Shown here piece after piece: positions 35,601 through 44,036 of a stretch of 64,000 bases of DNA. The position numbers and the translations under genes are program-made. Within the stretch, counting starts at the first letter, position 1. Each line of letters begins with the position of its first letter. Below the pieces are notes generated by a model that was not told where the DNA came from, did not search any database, and was given only the letters and a program-made list of their open reading frames with translations. The stretch comes from an uncultured Prevotellaceae bacterium (GTDB lineage: Bacteria; Bacteroidota; Bacteroidia; Bacteroidales; Bacteroidaceae): NCBI GenBank assembly GCA_900318815.1, contig ONMA01000001.1, positions 300,210 through 364,209 on the forward strand. The letters run 5' to 3'.

Positions 35601-36096
35601 AATGGGCAAGAAGTTCGGCAAACTGATGAAGGCTGTTGCCGCTGCCGTTGACCAGCTCTCGCAAGAACAGATTGCCCAGTTGGAGCAGGAGGGTAGCCTG
35701 ACTATAGCCCCCACCGACCTGCTGCCGGAGGCTGTTACCGTAGAGGCCGTTGACGTAGACATCATCAGCGAGGACATCCCCGGCTGGTTAGTGGCCAATG
35801 AGGGTAATCTTACTGTGGCCCTCGAGGTGGAACTGACCGACGAGCTGCGCAACGAGGGTATGGCCCGCGAACTGATTAACCGCATCCAGAACATACGCAA
35901 GGAAAGCGGACTGGAGATTACCGACCGCATCAACGTGGTCGTAGCCCCCAATGCAGAAGTGGAGAAGTCGCTGGCCGCTTGCGCCGACTATGTGAAGGCC
36001 CAGGTGCTGGCCGATGACATCCGTGTGGCCGACAATGACGGAACAGAGGTAGAATTTGATGATTTCAAACTATTTATAAAAGTAACTAAATCCTAA
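32647..36096 (+). CDS. ileS: Isoleucine--tRNA ligase
   Basis: The 1149-residue class I synthetase charges tRNA-Ile. The ATP site is GPPSANGHPGIHHVLG (about 48-63, the HIGH-like motif) and GNKMSKRVGN (about 697-706, KMSKS). An editing domain sits between them (about 200-400, including FMAWTTTPWTL). The tRNA-binding anticodon domain and a long C-terminal extension follow. The length and lack of the terminal zinc-cysteine cluster fit the eukaryote-like long IleS form seen in Bacteroidetes. It heads an apparent operon with the DksA-like protein, lspA and a lipoprotein. Confidence 0.96.
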   Translation: MEKKFAEHNGLNLTQVNNEILEKWMKEDIFHRSIDEREGCPQFVFFEGPPSANGHPGIHHVLGRALKDTFNRYKTMQGFQVKRKAGWDTHGLPVELSVEKALGITKADIDNKESEKYISTEEYNKKCRENVMMYTAEWRELTERMGYFVDLDNPYITYDNKYIETLWYLLKKFYEKGLLYKGYTIQPYSPAAGTGLSSHELNQPGCYRDVKDTTCTALFKMKSPLPGAAEGTSWGTRYFMAWTTTPWTLAANSALCVGPKIDYVALETYNPYSAEPITVVLAEARVPAYFDTAAEITDGGELPEFKKGGKFLPYRVVGRYKGTDLVDMEYEQLLPMIRPMGEAFRVIPGDYVTTEDGAGIVHIAPNFGADDAFVAKKAGICPIVLIDKKGAERPVVDLQGKYFVIEDLDPNFVAQYVDVQKWSRYAGRYVKNAYDETLTDKDETLDISICMDLKAEGKAFKIEKHIHNYPHCWRTDKPVLYYPLDSWFIKSSACKERMSELNTTIGWHPESTGTGRFGNWLDNLNDWNLSRSRFWGTPLPIWRSEDGEELCIGSLEELYGEIEKAVAAGVMGSNPLKEKGFVPGDMSQENYDRIDVHRPYVDYITLVSPTGKPMKRETDLIDVWFDSGAMPYAQQHYPFENRELIDNGGAFPADFINEGVDQTRGWFFTLHAIATMIFDSVAFKNVISTGLVLDAKGNKMSKRVGNVVNPFEMIEKFGSDAVRFYMMTNSEPWDNLKFDPEGVDEIRRKFFGTLYNTYSFFALYANVDGFDPAVPHVATQLQAAERPEIDRWILSCLNTLVKKVTKEMDNYDPTRAGRLIDTFVNDDLSNWYVRLNRKRFWGSEMSADKQSAYQTLYTCLLTVAKLLAPFAPFYADQLYRDLGGEKQSVHLDVFPVADETLTDTELEARMEMAQKISSMVLALRRKVSIKVRQPLQCIMIPATDEQKKYIDAVKSLILHEVNVKELKFVEGQGILVKKVKCNFRTMGKKFGKLMKAVAAAVDQLSQEQIAQLEQEGSLTIAPTDLLPEAVTVEAVDVDIISEDIPGWLVANEGNLTVALEVELTDELRNEGMARELINRIQNIRKESGLEITDRINVVVAPNAEVEKSLAACADYVKAQVLADDIRVADNDGTEVEFDDFKLFIKVTKS

Positions 36097-36101
36097 GACT
36101 T

Positions 36102-36488
36102 ATGGCTGAAAAAACACGTTATTCTGATGATGAACTTGAGGAGTTCCGCGAGATTATTAATGAGAAACTGGCACTGGCTAAGCGTGACTATGACCAGATG
36201 ATGCGCGTACTCACTAACAAGGACTCCAACGATGTAGACGACACGTCGCCTACTTACAAGGCACTGGAGGAAGGTAGTGAGACACAATCAAAGGAAGATC
36301 TCATACAGTTTGCCGCCCGCCAGCAGAAGTTCATCCAGGGATTGAAGGCTGCACTGGTGCGCATCGAGAATAAGACCTACGGCATTGACCGCATCACGGG
36401 CAAGCTCATTCCCAAGGAGCGACTCCGGGCCGTGCCTCACGCTACGCTCAGTGTGGAGTCGAAACAGATGGAAAAAAAAAGAAAGTAA
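36102..36488 (+). CDS. DksA/TraR-family protein lacking zinc cysteines
   Basis: The 128-residue protein has the DksA coiled-coil half (about 8-95) and a C-terminal segment YGIDRITGKLIPKERLRAVPHAT that corresponds to the zinc-finger region (usual pattern YGxCxxCG...IPxxRLxAxPxA), but without any of the four cysteines. DksA binds RNA polymerase and alters promoter kinetics with ppGpp. Whether this form still does so cannot be read. It lies five bases after ileS and is followed by lspA. Confidence 0.85.
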   Translation: MAEKTRYSDDELEEFREIINEKLALAKRDYDQMMRVLTNKDSNDVDDTSPTYKALEEGSETQSKEDLIQFAARQQKFIQGLKAALVRIENKTYGIDRITGKLIPKERLRAVPHATLSVESKQMEKKRK

Positions 36489-36516
36489 GTTGATCATTGA
36501 TAATTGAATACTGACA

Positions 36517-37149
36517 TTGGGTATTACGAAATTCAACACAAAGGGGAGCCTGGCGACAATCATCGTTGTCGCCATTCTCCTTATAGACCAGCTGATAAAG
36601 CTGTGGGTAAAGACCAACATGTGCCTGCACGAAAGCATCCACGTGTTCGACTGGTTCTATATCTCTTTCATTGAGAACAACGGCATGGCCTACGGCATGC
36701 AGATTGGTTCCAAACTGCTGCTGTCGCTCTTCCGCATAGTGGCCATCGTCTTCCTTGTCTACTACATCTGCCAGCAAGTCAGGCGCAATGCTCGGACGGG
36801 CTATATCGTGTGCCTTTCATTAGTGTTGGCAGGGGCGGCGGGCAACTTGATAGACTGCATGTTCTATGGTCTCATCTTCGATGCTTCGGGGACTCACCAC
36901 GTCAGTATGCTGGTCGATATGGGCACCGGCTATGCACCCTTCCTCATGGGCAAGGTGGTCGACATGTTCTACTTCCCGCTGATAGTGACCACGTGGCCGG
37001 AATGGGTGCCCTTCTGGGGCGGCGAGGATTTCATCTTCTTCAGCCCTGTGTTCAACTTTGCCGATGCTGCCATCAGCTGTAGCGTCGTATGGCTGCTGCT
37101 GTTCTACAGGAAGGAAATCAGTGAAATAACAATCAAGCACGGTGAATAG
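36517..37149 (+). CDS. lspA: Lipoprotein signal peptidase (signal peptidase II)
   Basis: The 210-residue membrane protein cuts the signal peptides of lipoproteins. The catalytic aspartates are in AGAAGNLIDCMFYG and FNFADAAISC, with about four membrane segments; IENNGMAYG is also a family motif. The only sensible start is TTG at 36517 (TTG GGT ATT ACG AAA). The loop between the two aspartate motifs is longer than in E. coli, as in other Bacteroidetes. The next gene, a lipoprotein, begins within the last codons. Confidence 0.92.
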   Translation: MGITKFNTKGSLATIIVVAILLIDQLIKLWVKTNMCLHESIHVFDWFYISFIENNGMAYGMQIGSKLLLSLFRIVAIVFLVYYICQQVRRNARTGYIVCLSLVLAGAAGNLIDCMFYGLIFDASGTHHVSMLVDMGTGYAPFLMGKVVDMFYFPLIVTTWPEWVPFWGGEDFIFFSPVFNFADAAISCSVVWLLLFYRKEISEITIKHGE

Positions 37150-38059
37150 GCTTATATATATAATAATAGGTGTTGTCATTCTCACGGTTTCCTGTAAGCC
37201 ACAGGTGCCGAAGGGAGTCATCCAGCCAGATAAGATGGAGGACGTGCTGGTAGACTACCATCTGGCCAAGGCAATGGCTACGCAGAACTACGACCCCAGC
37301 GTTGACCGTGACTACAGGCAACAGCTATATATAGCTGCCGTTTTCCGCAAGCATGGCATCACCCAGGCCGACTTCGACTCGTCGATGATTTACTATTACT
37401 CGCGTGCCGACAAGCTGAGCAAGATGTACCGTCGCGTGAGCGACCGCCTTGACAAGAAGGCGCTGGCCCTCGGCGCAACGGAGGGAGCTATCGGACGTTA
37501 TGCCTCGCTCAATGCCAATGGCGATACGGCCAACATCTGGACGGGCAACCTCAATTTCCTTCTTTCGCCCATTCCACCGCGGAACAGAGTGGACTTCGAG
37601 ATAGAAGTAGACTCCACGTTCAGGAAAGGCGATACGTTCTTGTTGCAGTTCTACAGCGACTACGTCTACCAGTCGGGAATGAAAGAGGGTATGGTGTTGA
37701 TGAGCATCGACTACGAGGGTGACACTATTGTGAGCCGATTTACCCATTTCACCGTCTCTGGCATTAACCAGCTGCGTTTCGAAGGGCTTGCCGACTTGAT
37801 GCCCAAGCGCCTGCGAGGGTTCTTCTATTTAGGAGGTGGCAATACGGCTACCACCACGCTCAGGCTATTATACCTGAGACAGGTTCAGCTCATCCGTTTC
37901 CATCGGCCCGAAGAAGCAAAGAAAGCCGATGAAAAGGACGAAAATAAGAACACAAAAGAACGGAAGGCAGATGACAGCAAAACAAAGAAAGTGTCGGAGG
38001 ATAGCGTGTCCACAGATAGAAACCGCCGACGGACAAGTGTTGCCGTTGCAGGCGGTTGA
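37142..38059 (+). CDS. DUF4296-type lipoprotein
   Basis: The 305-residue protein begins at GTG (37142), eight bases inside lspA. The lipobox is LTVSC (Cys18). Residues about 22-110 (PDKMEDVLVDYHLAKAMAT, FDSSMIYYYSRADKLSKMY) match the Bacteroidetes DUF4296 family; the rest is unassigned, ending in a charged lysine-rich tail. The protein is likely anchored in the outer or inner membrane facing the periplasm. Its coding region overlaps the next small gene. Confidence 0.8.
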   Translation: MNRLIYIIIGVVILTVSCKPQVPKGVIQPDKMEDVLVDYHLAKAMATQNYDPSVDRDYRQQLYIAAVFRKHGITQADFDSSMIYYYSRADKLSKMYRRVSDRLDKKALALGATEGAIGRYASLNANGDTANIWTGNLNFLLSPIPPRNRVDFEIEVDSTFRKGDTFLLQFYSDYVYQSGMKEGMVLMSIDYEGDTIVSRFTHFTVSGINQLRFEGLADLMPKRLRGFFYLGGGNTATTTLRLLYLRQVQLIRFHRPEEAKKADEKDENKNTKERKADDSKTKKVSEDSVSTDRNRRRTSVAVAGG

Positions 38060-38201
38060 GATTCAGGAGGGCAGGGTAGTGAGCTATTATCCTCTTCGCG
38101 AGGAGCTTCCCTTTACCGAATGGATAGGACAACGTGTCGTACTCCGTCGCGATGAAAACGAAACTTTATGTGCCTATTGTGAAGAAAAAATAATTGAATA
38201 A
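37971..38201 (+). CDS. Small conserved-looking protein of unknown function
   Basis: The 76-residue frame (start MTAKQRKCRRIACPQ; an ATG at 37929 in the same frame is also open) overlaps the DUF4296 gene by about 90 bases in another frame. The body (IETADGQVLPLQAVEIQEGR, YYPLREELPFTEWIGQRVVL) looks protein-like and continues 140 bases past the upstream stop. No family is recognised. The gene ends 19 bases before the permease gene, so it is plausibly in the same transcript. Confidence 0.55.
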   Translation: MTAKQRKCRRIACPQIETADGQVLPLQAVEIQEGRVVSYYPLREELPFTEWIGQRVVLRRDENETLCAYCEEKIIE

Positions 38202-38220
38202 CTAAAACCGGAATTAACGT

Positions 38221-39552
38221 ATGAATATGAAAGCACGTTTAGCGATCATGAATTTTCTTGAGTTCGCCGTTTGGGGAGCCTATCTTACATGTATGGGCAA
38301 TTATCTGGGAATAGCTGGTTTGGGCGACCAGATCAGCTGGTTCTATGCCATTCAGGGTGTTGTGAGTATCTTTATGCCTACCATCATGGGCATCGTGGCC
38401 GATAAGTACATTCAGCCGCAGCGTCTTCTGGGTCTCTGCCATCTATTGGCAGGTGCCGCCATGCTGGGCTGCTGGTGGATGGGCTTGCAGGCAGGTTTCG
38501 GTCAGGAACTGCCGAATAAGTCCGCTTTCATCGCCATGTACACCTTCAGCGTGGCTTTCTTCATGCCCACCATCGCCCTGACCAACACCACGGCGTTCAG
38601 CATTCTGAAGAAGGAAGGACTTGACACGGTGAAGGACTTCCCGCCCATCCGAGTACTTGGCACGGTGGGCTTCATTGCCACGATGTGGTTTGTCAACTGT
38701 GCTGTGTGGGAAGACGGCTCGTTCTCGTTCTCGCTGGCCGACAATGCCCATAAGTTCCAGTACACCTATATGCAGTTCTTCGTCTCGGGCCTGCTCAGTC
38801 TGCTGCTCTTTGCCTACTGCTACACGCTGCCCGAGTGCAAGATTGTGAAGAAACCTCAGTCAGCTTCGCTTGCCGAGAGCATGGGGCTTAACGCTTTCAA
38901 GCTGTTCAAGACCCGCAAGATGGCGCTCTTCTTCATCTTCTCGGCCTTGTTAGGCATGTGCCTACAGGTGACCAACGGTTTTGCCGGCCCGTTCATCACC
39001 AGTTTCAAAGGCTCGGCCGATGTTGCTGTTGCCACTTCGTTTGCAGCCAACAACGCCACGCTGCTTACGTCCATCTCTCAGATTAGCGAAGCGCTCTGCA
39101 TCCTGATGATACCCTTCTTCCTGAAGCGTTTCGGCATCAAGACCGTCATGCTCATGTCGCTCTTCGCCTGGGTGTTCCGCTTTGGCTTCTTCGGCCTGGG
39201 CAATCCCGCCATGCCGGGAGTGCTGCTGTTCATCCTGTCGTGTGTGGTCTACGGCGTAGCCTTCGACTTCTTCAATGTCTCCGGCGGCATCTTCGTCGAT
39301 CAGGAGTGCGAGTCGAGCATCAAGGCTTCGGCACAGGGCCTCTTTATGATGATGACCAACGGCCTTGGTGCCACCATCGGCACGCTGGCAGCAGGCGAGA
39401 TAGTCAATCACTTCTGCTCCTGGCAGAATGGCTACTTAGTGGGTGAGTGGCAGACGTGCTGGTTCATCTTTGCCGGCTTTGCCCTTGTGGTGGGCATCTC
39501 CTTTGCCATCATGTTCCCCAAGACCAAGAAAGTAGAAGAGGTGAGGCATTAA
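38221..39552 (+). CDS. NupG-like nucleoside permease (MFS)
   Basis: The 443-residue protein has 12 predicted membrane segments and the nucleoside:H+ symporter family start MNMKARLAIMNFLEFAVWGAYL. Further signatures are IMGIVADKYIQPQRLLGLCH, RVLGTVGFIATMW and VYGVAFDFFNVSGGIFVDQE. It should import nucleosides with protons across the inner membrane. It is followed four bases later by the bifunctional nuclease gene. Confidence 0.88.
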   Translation: MNMKARLAIMNFLEFAVWGAYLTCMGNYLGIAGLGDQISWFYAIQGVVSIFMPTIMGIVADKYIQPQRLLGLCHLLAGAAMLGCWWMGLQAGFGQELPNKSAFIAMYTFSVAFFMPTIALTNTTAFSILKKEGLDTVKDFPPIRVLGTVGFIATMWFVNCAVWEDGSFSFSLADNAHKFQYTYMQFFVSGLLSLLLFAYCYTLPECKIVKKPQSASLAESMGLNAFKLFKTRKMALFFIFSALLGMCLQVTNGFAGPFITSFKGSADVAVATSFAANNATLLTSISQISEALCILMIPFFLKRFGIKTVMLMSLFAWVFRFGFFGLGNPAMPGVLLFILSCVVYGVAFDFFNVSGGIFVDQECESSIKASAQGLFMMMTNGLGATIGTLAAGEIVNHFCSWQNGYLVGEWQTCWFIFAGFALVVGISFAIMFPKTKKVEEVRH

Positions 39553-39556
39553 GACC

Positions 39557-40102
39557 ATGAAGCGCACGCGACTTCGATACGAGAATATACAGCAGATAGT
39601 GGGTGCTGATAACCTTGCCGTCATCCTGTTGACCGACGAGGAGCGTCAGCGCGCACTCTCTGTAGTATGCGACGAGGCGATGACGCGGCAGATAGTCATG
39701 CGCCTGCAGTCGCCTGATTTCTGTCGCACCCTTCTGCCAGAAGCACTCCTACAGATGATGCCCGACAACTACGAGATGACCGTCTACGGCATTCACGACG
39801 GGCAATATCAGGTGGTGCTGGCCGACCGTAACTATGAGCGGAGCGTGCGCCTTCGCATGAGCGATGCCGTCTTACTCATGCTGATTAACAAGGACATACC
39901 GCTTTATATTGAAGAAAATCTTATGCAGCGGCAATGCGTGACCTTCCATCCAGAAGCCAAAGGAATTGCAATTCCCATCAACAGTATGGACAGCCAGCGG
40001 CTCAATATGGCTCTGCAGCATGCCATTGAGGAGGAGAACTACGAACTGGCCTCACATCTGCGCGATGAAATCAACCGAAGAAAGGGGGAGAAGAACTGCT
40101 GA
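39557..40102 (+). CDS. Bifunctional nuclease (BFN/DUF151) domain protein with UVR motif
   Basis: The 181-residue protein has a BFN domain (about 10-140, with MTVYGIHDGQYQVVL and RMSDAVLLMLINKDIPLYI) followed by a UvrB/UvrC-like motif (about 148-175, LNMALQHAIEEENYELASHLRD). BFN proteins degrade RNA and DNA in some organisms. The stop overlaps the rsmE start by one base, so the two are translated together. Confidence 0.85.
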   Translation: MKRTRLRYENIQQIVGADNLAVILLTDEERQRALSVVCDEAMTRQIVMRLQSPDFCRTLLPEALLQMMPDNYEMTVYGIHDGQYQVVLADRNYERSVRLRMSDAVLLMLINKDIPLYIEENLMQRQCVTFHPEAKGIAIPINSMDSQRLNMALQHAIEEENYELASHLRDEINRRKGEKNC

Positions 40103-40830
40103 TGAAAGAGACCAGGTATTTCTATGTTCCCCATGCCCGGCAGCAACAGGAGCTGCCCGAGGAGGAAGCCCTGCATGCCACCCGCGTGCTGCGGATGAAG
40201 GAAGGCGACCCGATGGTGCTTATCGATGGCGAGGGCACGTTCTTTGATGCGGTGGTCACGTTGGCTACCCAGCGCCGCTGTCTCTATGAGATTTGCGAGG
40301 ATCGGCCCCAGCAGCCGCAATGGCGGGGACGCTTGCATATTGCGATGGCTCCCACGAAGATGATGGAGCGCACGGAGTGGTTCGTGGAGAAGGCTACCGA
40401 GGTGGGTGTCAATGCGTTCTCATTCCTTGACTGCCAGTTTTCCGAGCGCACGGTGCTGAAAACTCCTCGCATCGAGAAGATTGTTGTGGCAGCCGTCAAG
40501 CAGAGCCGAAAAGCCTGGATGCCCGTCATCAGCGAGATGCAGCCGTTCAAAGATTTCGTTGGAAGCCACACGCAGGGACGTCGGTATATTGCCCATTGCT
40601 ACGACGAGGTGCCGAGGGTGAACCTGTTTGACGAGCTTCGCCGTACAGACTCCCGGGCCGACGAGGAGACGCTGGTCATGATAGGCCCTGAAGGCGACTT
40701 CTCCATCGACGAAGTACGCGCGGCTGTCGATGCGGGATTCGTCTCGGTCGACCTTGGAAAGAGTCGCCTGCGCACGGAAACCGCCGCCCTCTCGGTGGTG
40801 ATGATGATGCAGTTAGCCCAGCAAACCTAA
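40102..40830 (+). CDS. rsmE: 16S rRNA (uracil1498-N3)-methyltransferase
   Basis: The 242-residue enzyme methylates U1498 of 16S rRNA. It has the PUA-like N-terminus (about 1-70, LHATRVLRMKEGDPMVLIDG) and a SPOUT domain with the deep knot: VIGPEGDFS-type motif at about 195 (MIGPEGDFSIDEVRAAVDAG) and LGKSRLRTETAALSVV. Length is normal. It follows the bifunctional nuclease gene directly. Confidence 0.95.
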   Translation: MKETRYFYVPHARQQQELPEEEALHATRVLRMKEGDPMVLIDGEGTFFDAVVTLATQRRCLYEICEDRPQQPQWRGRLHIAMAPTKMMERTEWFVEKATEVGVNAFSFLDCQFSERTVLKTPRIEKIVVAAVKQSRKAWMPVISEMQPFKDFVGSHTQGRRYIAHCYDEVPRVNLFDELRRTDSRADEETLVMIGPEGDFSIDEVRAAVDAGFVSVDLGKSRLRTETAALSVVMMMQLAQQT

Positions 40831-40862
40831 TCTCGTAACTCTGTATATTTAACGATTACTAC

Positions 40863-41390
40863 ATGAAAATGAACAAAATCCTTGCAGGAATCAGTTTCCT
40901 CCTGATGGCAGGGGCAGGAATGCCCTGTTGTGCCCAGACACAGCTCACGATGCGCGATGTGTTCCTGCAAATGCCCGACTCGCTGGTTCCCTATCTGTCG
41001 CACGACAAACGGCTTGACCTGCTGGATTATCTCGATGCCAATATGAAGGCAGAGGTAACCAACGAACTGCAAGGCAAGACCGTACTCGAAACATTGGGTA
41101 CCGATAGCCTGGTACTCCACATGAACGACAGCCATCGGTTGTCGATGTATCTCTTCGAGTCCGATGCCCCGGTAGACAGCTCGCGTCAGGTCGTTGTCAT
41201 GAGCCATGAATACCGGTTGGCAACTGGCGAGTATGAACGCACGCAACATTGCTACTCTGCCCGCTGGACGGCCCTGAAAGAACTCCCGTCGTTGTCGGTC
41301 AGCCAGTTGGCACGGCTTAAGAAAGAGGAAAGCACCCTGCTCAGACGCGACGATGAAGTGCTGAAGCGCGAGCCTTTCAGTCACCGATGA
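40863..41390 (+). CDS. DUF3256-type secreted protein
   Basis: The 175-residue protein has a signal peptide (MNKILAGISFLLMAGAGMPCCAQ) and a compact beta-rich body beginning TMRDVFLQMPDSLVPYLSHD, the start of the DUF3256 family in Bacteroidales. Function is unknown. It is 32 bases after rsmE and probably ends the operon at the hairpin near 41426. Confidence 0.82.
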   Translation: MKMNKILAGISFLLMAGAGMPCCAQTQLTMRDVFLQMPDSLVPYLSHDKRLDLLDYLDANMKAEVTNELQGKTVLETLGTDSLVLHMNDSHRLSMYLFESDAPVDSSRQVVVMSHEYRLATGEYERTQHCYSARWTALKELPSLSVSQLARLKKEESTLLRRDDEVLKREPFSHR

Positions 41391-41425
41391 TGCGTGCTGA
41401 ATAGGGTCGAAACCGCCGCCAAGGC

Positions 41426-41456
41426 AAAAAAGTAGCATCCTTGCATCCGCTTTTTT
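41426..41456 (+). terminator. Probable terminator before pheT
   Basis: AAAAAAG (41426-41432) pairs with CTTTTTT (41450-41456) around a GC-containing loop; flanking GCC and GGC can extend the stem. It lies 36 bases after the DUF3256 stop. Confidence 0.5.
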
Positions 41457-41466
41457 AGGCGATTAC

Positions 41467-41497
41467 TTGCATAGATGCCCGAAAATTAGTAACTTTG
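41467..41497 (+). promoter_or_regulatory. pheT promoter
   Basis: TTG (41467-41469), 20 bases, TAACTTTG (41490-41497), 35 bases before the pheT ATG. Confidence 0.7.
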
Positions 41498-41532
41498 CGC
41501 CCAAATTCGAATTTTTAACAAAGTTTTTAGGA

Positions 41533-44007
41533 ATGAACATTTCTTATAAATGGCTAAAGGAATACGTTGATTTCGACCTGACGCCACAACAGGTGTGCGA
41601 CGCTCTGACGTCAACAGGTCTTGAAGTCGACTCTTTAGAGGAAGTACAGTCCATCCGAGGTGGACTGAAAGGTCTCTATGTGGGCAAGGTACTCACATGC
41701 GAACTGCACCCCAATAGCGACCATCTGCACGTGACAACCGTTGATTTAGGCAAGGGCGAACCCTCGCAGATTGTCTGTGGGGCTCCCAACGTGGCCGCTG
41801 GCCAGAAGGTCATTGTGGCCGACCTGGGCTGTGTTCTCTACGACGGCGACAAGGAGTTTGTCATCAAGAAGTCAAAGCTACGCGGTGTGGAGTCCTGCGG
41901 CATGATTTGCGCCGAGGATGAAATAGGTATCGGTACGAGCCATGAAGGTATCATTGTACTGCCCGAAGAGGCTGTGGTGGGCACGCCTGCCGCTGAATAC
42001 TATCAGCTGGAAAGCGACTGGCTCATTGAGATTGACATCACCGCCAACCGTGCCGACGCTCTCTCTCATTGGGGCGTGGCTCGCGACCTCTATGCCTGGC
42101 TGAAGCAAAACGGCTACGAAACCTCTCTTCACCGCCCCGCGGTCGACGGTTTCCCCGTCGACAACCACGACCTCCCCATCGATGTGGTGATTGAAAACAC
42201 CGAGGCTTGCCACCGCTATGCCTGTGTGAGCGTCACCGACTGCGAGGTGAAGGAGAGTCCCGAATGGCTGAAGACGAAGCTGACCACCATCGGTCTGCGC
42301 CCTATTAATAATATTGTAGACATCACCAACTATGTGATGATGGCCTACGGACAGCCACTTCACTGCTTCGATGCTGATATGGTGAAGGGTCGCAAGATTG
42401 TGGTGAAGACGATGCCCGAGGGCACTCCCTTCATGACGCTCGACGGTGTGGAGCACCAGCTGAGCGAGCGCGACTTGGCCATCTGCAATGCCGAGGAACC
42501 CATGTGTATTGCCGGTGTGTTTGGTGGTAAGGGTAGCGGAACCTACGAGACCACCCGCAACGTGGTCTTGGAGAGTGCCTACTTCCATCCCACATGGATT
42601 CGCAAGTCGGCTCGCCGTCACGGTTTGTCCACCGATGCCTCGTTCCGCTTTGAACGTGGTGTTGACCCTAATGGCACCATCTACGCCCTGAAGCAGGCTG
42701 CACTACTTTGCAAGGAACTGGCGGGCGGTAAAATCTCGATGGAAGTGCGCGACGAATATCCCGTGAAGATGGACAATCCACGAGTGACACTTGAATTTGA
42801 TTATGTCAACACTCTGATAGGCAAAACGATACCCGTAGAGATCATTAAGAGCATCTGTGAGTCTCTAGAGATGAAAGTACTCGCTGAAACAGCTGAATCT
42901 TTGGAGTTGGAAGTGCCAGCCTATCGTGTCGACGTGACACGTCCTTGTGACGTGGTGGAGGACATCCTGCGCATATATGGCTATAACAACGTGGAGATTC
43001 CTACACAGCTGAAGTCTTCGCTCGTGATTAAGGGTGAGGAAGACCGCAAGCACAAGCTGCAGAACCTGGTGAGTGAGCAGTTGGTGGGTGCCGGATTCAA
43101 CGAGATTCTGAACAATTCGCTGAGCAAGACCTCTTACTATGAAAAAGACTCCCTTTCATGCGTCAGAATTATGAACCCGCTTTCGGCTGATTTAGGTGTC
43201 ATGCGTCAGACATTGCTGTATGGCGGTTTGGAGAGTGTAGAGTACAATGTGAAGCGCAAGGCTCAGAACCTCCGTTTCTTTGAGTTTGGCAACGTTTATC
43301 ACAAGCAAGAGAAGGTTGCCAATGAGAATCAGGACAGCAAGAACGCAGACTGGCTGTCGGCCAATGGCTACAGCGAGGAGAACATGCTGGGCCTCTGGGT
43401 CACGGGCAAACGTGTGGAAGGTTCATGGGCACACCCCGACGAGGATTCTACTTACTATGAACTGAATGCCTACGTGCAGAACATCCTGACACGCATCGGC
43501 ATGAAGCCGGGCATGATGGTTGCCAAGAAGTCAGCCAATCCCAACTTCTCCGTTGCCGTTGTCCTCGAGAATCGTGGCGGCAAGAAGCTCATCGAGATGG
43601 GAATCCTCTCGAAGAAGCTCCTGAAGCAGTTCGACCTCAGCCAGCCGGTCTATTTTGCCGAGCTTAACTGGACTCAACTGATGAAGGCCACGCGCAAGAA
43701 CGAGGTTCTCTATACCGAGATTCCCAAGCATCCTGCCGTGAGCCGCGACCTTGCCTTGCTCGTTGACAACAGCGTCGAGTTTGCCCAGATTGAGCAGATT
43801 GCACGTCAGGCAGAAAAGAAGTTGCTCAGGCGAGTGGAACTCTTCGATGTCTACGAGGGCGAGAAATTGCCCGCAGGAAAGAAGAGCTATGCCGTGAACT
43901 TCATCTTGCAGGACACGGAGAAGACGATGAACGACAAGCAGATTGACGCTATCATGCAGAAACTGATTGCCAGTCTGAAGAAGCAACTCAACGCGGAGCT
44001 GCGCTGA
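41533..44007 (+). CDS. pheT: Phenylalanine--tRNA ligase, beta subunit
   Basis: The 824-residue beta subunit pairs with PheS from 4105-5160. It begins MNISYKWLKEYVDFDL, then the EMAP-II-like tRNA-binding domain (about 40-150, GLYVGKVLTCELHPNSDHLH), B3/B4 editing domain (about 210-400), B5 (about 405-480) and the C-terminal anticodon-binding FDX-ACB domain (about 730-824, ending YAVNFILQDTEKTMNDKQID). The frame is open 66 bases further upstream, but the ATG at 41533 fits the family and sits after the promoter. Confidence 0.96.
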   Translation: MNISYKWLKEYVDFDLTPQQVCDALTSTGLEVDSLEEVQSIRGGLKGLYVGKVLTCELHPNSDHLHVTTVDLGKGEPSQIVCGAPNVAAGQKVIVADLGCVLYDGDKEFVIKKSKLRGVESCGMICAEDEIGIGTSHEGIIVLPEEAVVGTPAAEYYQLESDWLIEIDITANRADALSHWGVARDLYAWLKQNGYETSLHRPAVDGFPVDNHDLPIDVVIENTEACHRYACVSVTDCEVKESPEWLKTKLTTIGLRPINNIVDITNYVMMAYGQPLHCFDADMVKGRKIVVKTMPEGTPFMTLDGVEHQLSERDLAICNAEEPMCIAGVFGGKGSGTYETTRNVVLESAYFHPTWIRKSARRHGLSTDASFRFERGVDPNGTIYALKQAALLCKELAGGKISMEVRDEYPVKMDNPRVTLEFDYVNTLIGKTIPVEIIKSICESLEMKVLAETAESLELEVPAYRVDVTRPCDVVEDILRIYGYNNVEIPTQLKSSLVIKGEEDRKHKLQNLVSEQLVGAGFNEILNNSLSKTSYYEKDSLSCVRIMNPLSADLGVMRQTLLYGGLESVEYNVKRKAQNLRFFEFGNVYHKQEKVANENQDSKNADWLSANGYSEENMLGLWVTGKRVEGSWAHPDEDSTYYELNAYVQNILTRIGMKPGMMVAKKSANPNFSVAVVLENRGGKKLIEMGILSKKLLKQFDLSQPVYFAELNWTQLMKATRKNEVLYTEIPKHPAVSRDLALLVDNSVEFAQIEQIARQAEKKLLRRVELFDVYEGEKLPAGKKSYAVNFILQDTEKTMNDKQIDAIMQKLIASLKKQLNAELR

Positions 44008-44036
44008 TAAAGAATCAATAATTAACAAAAATATTT

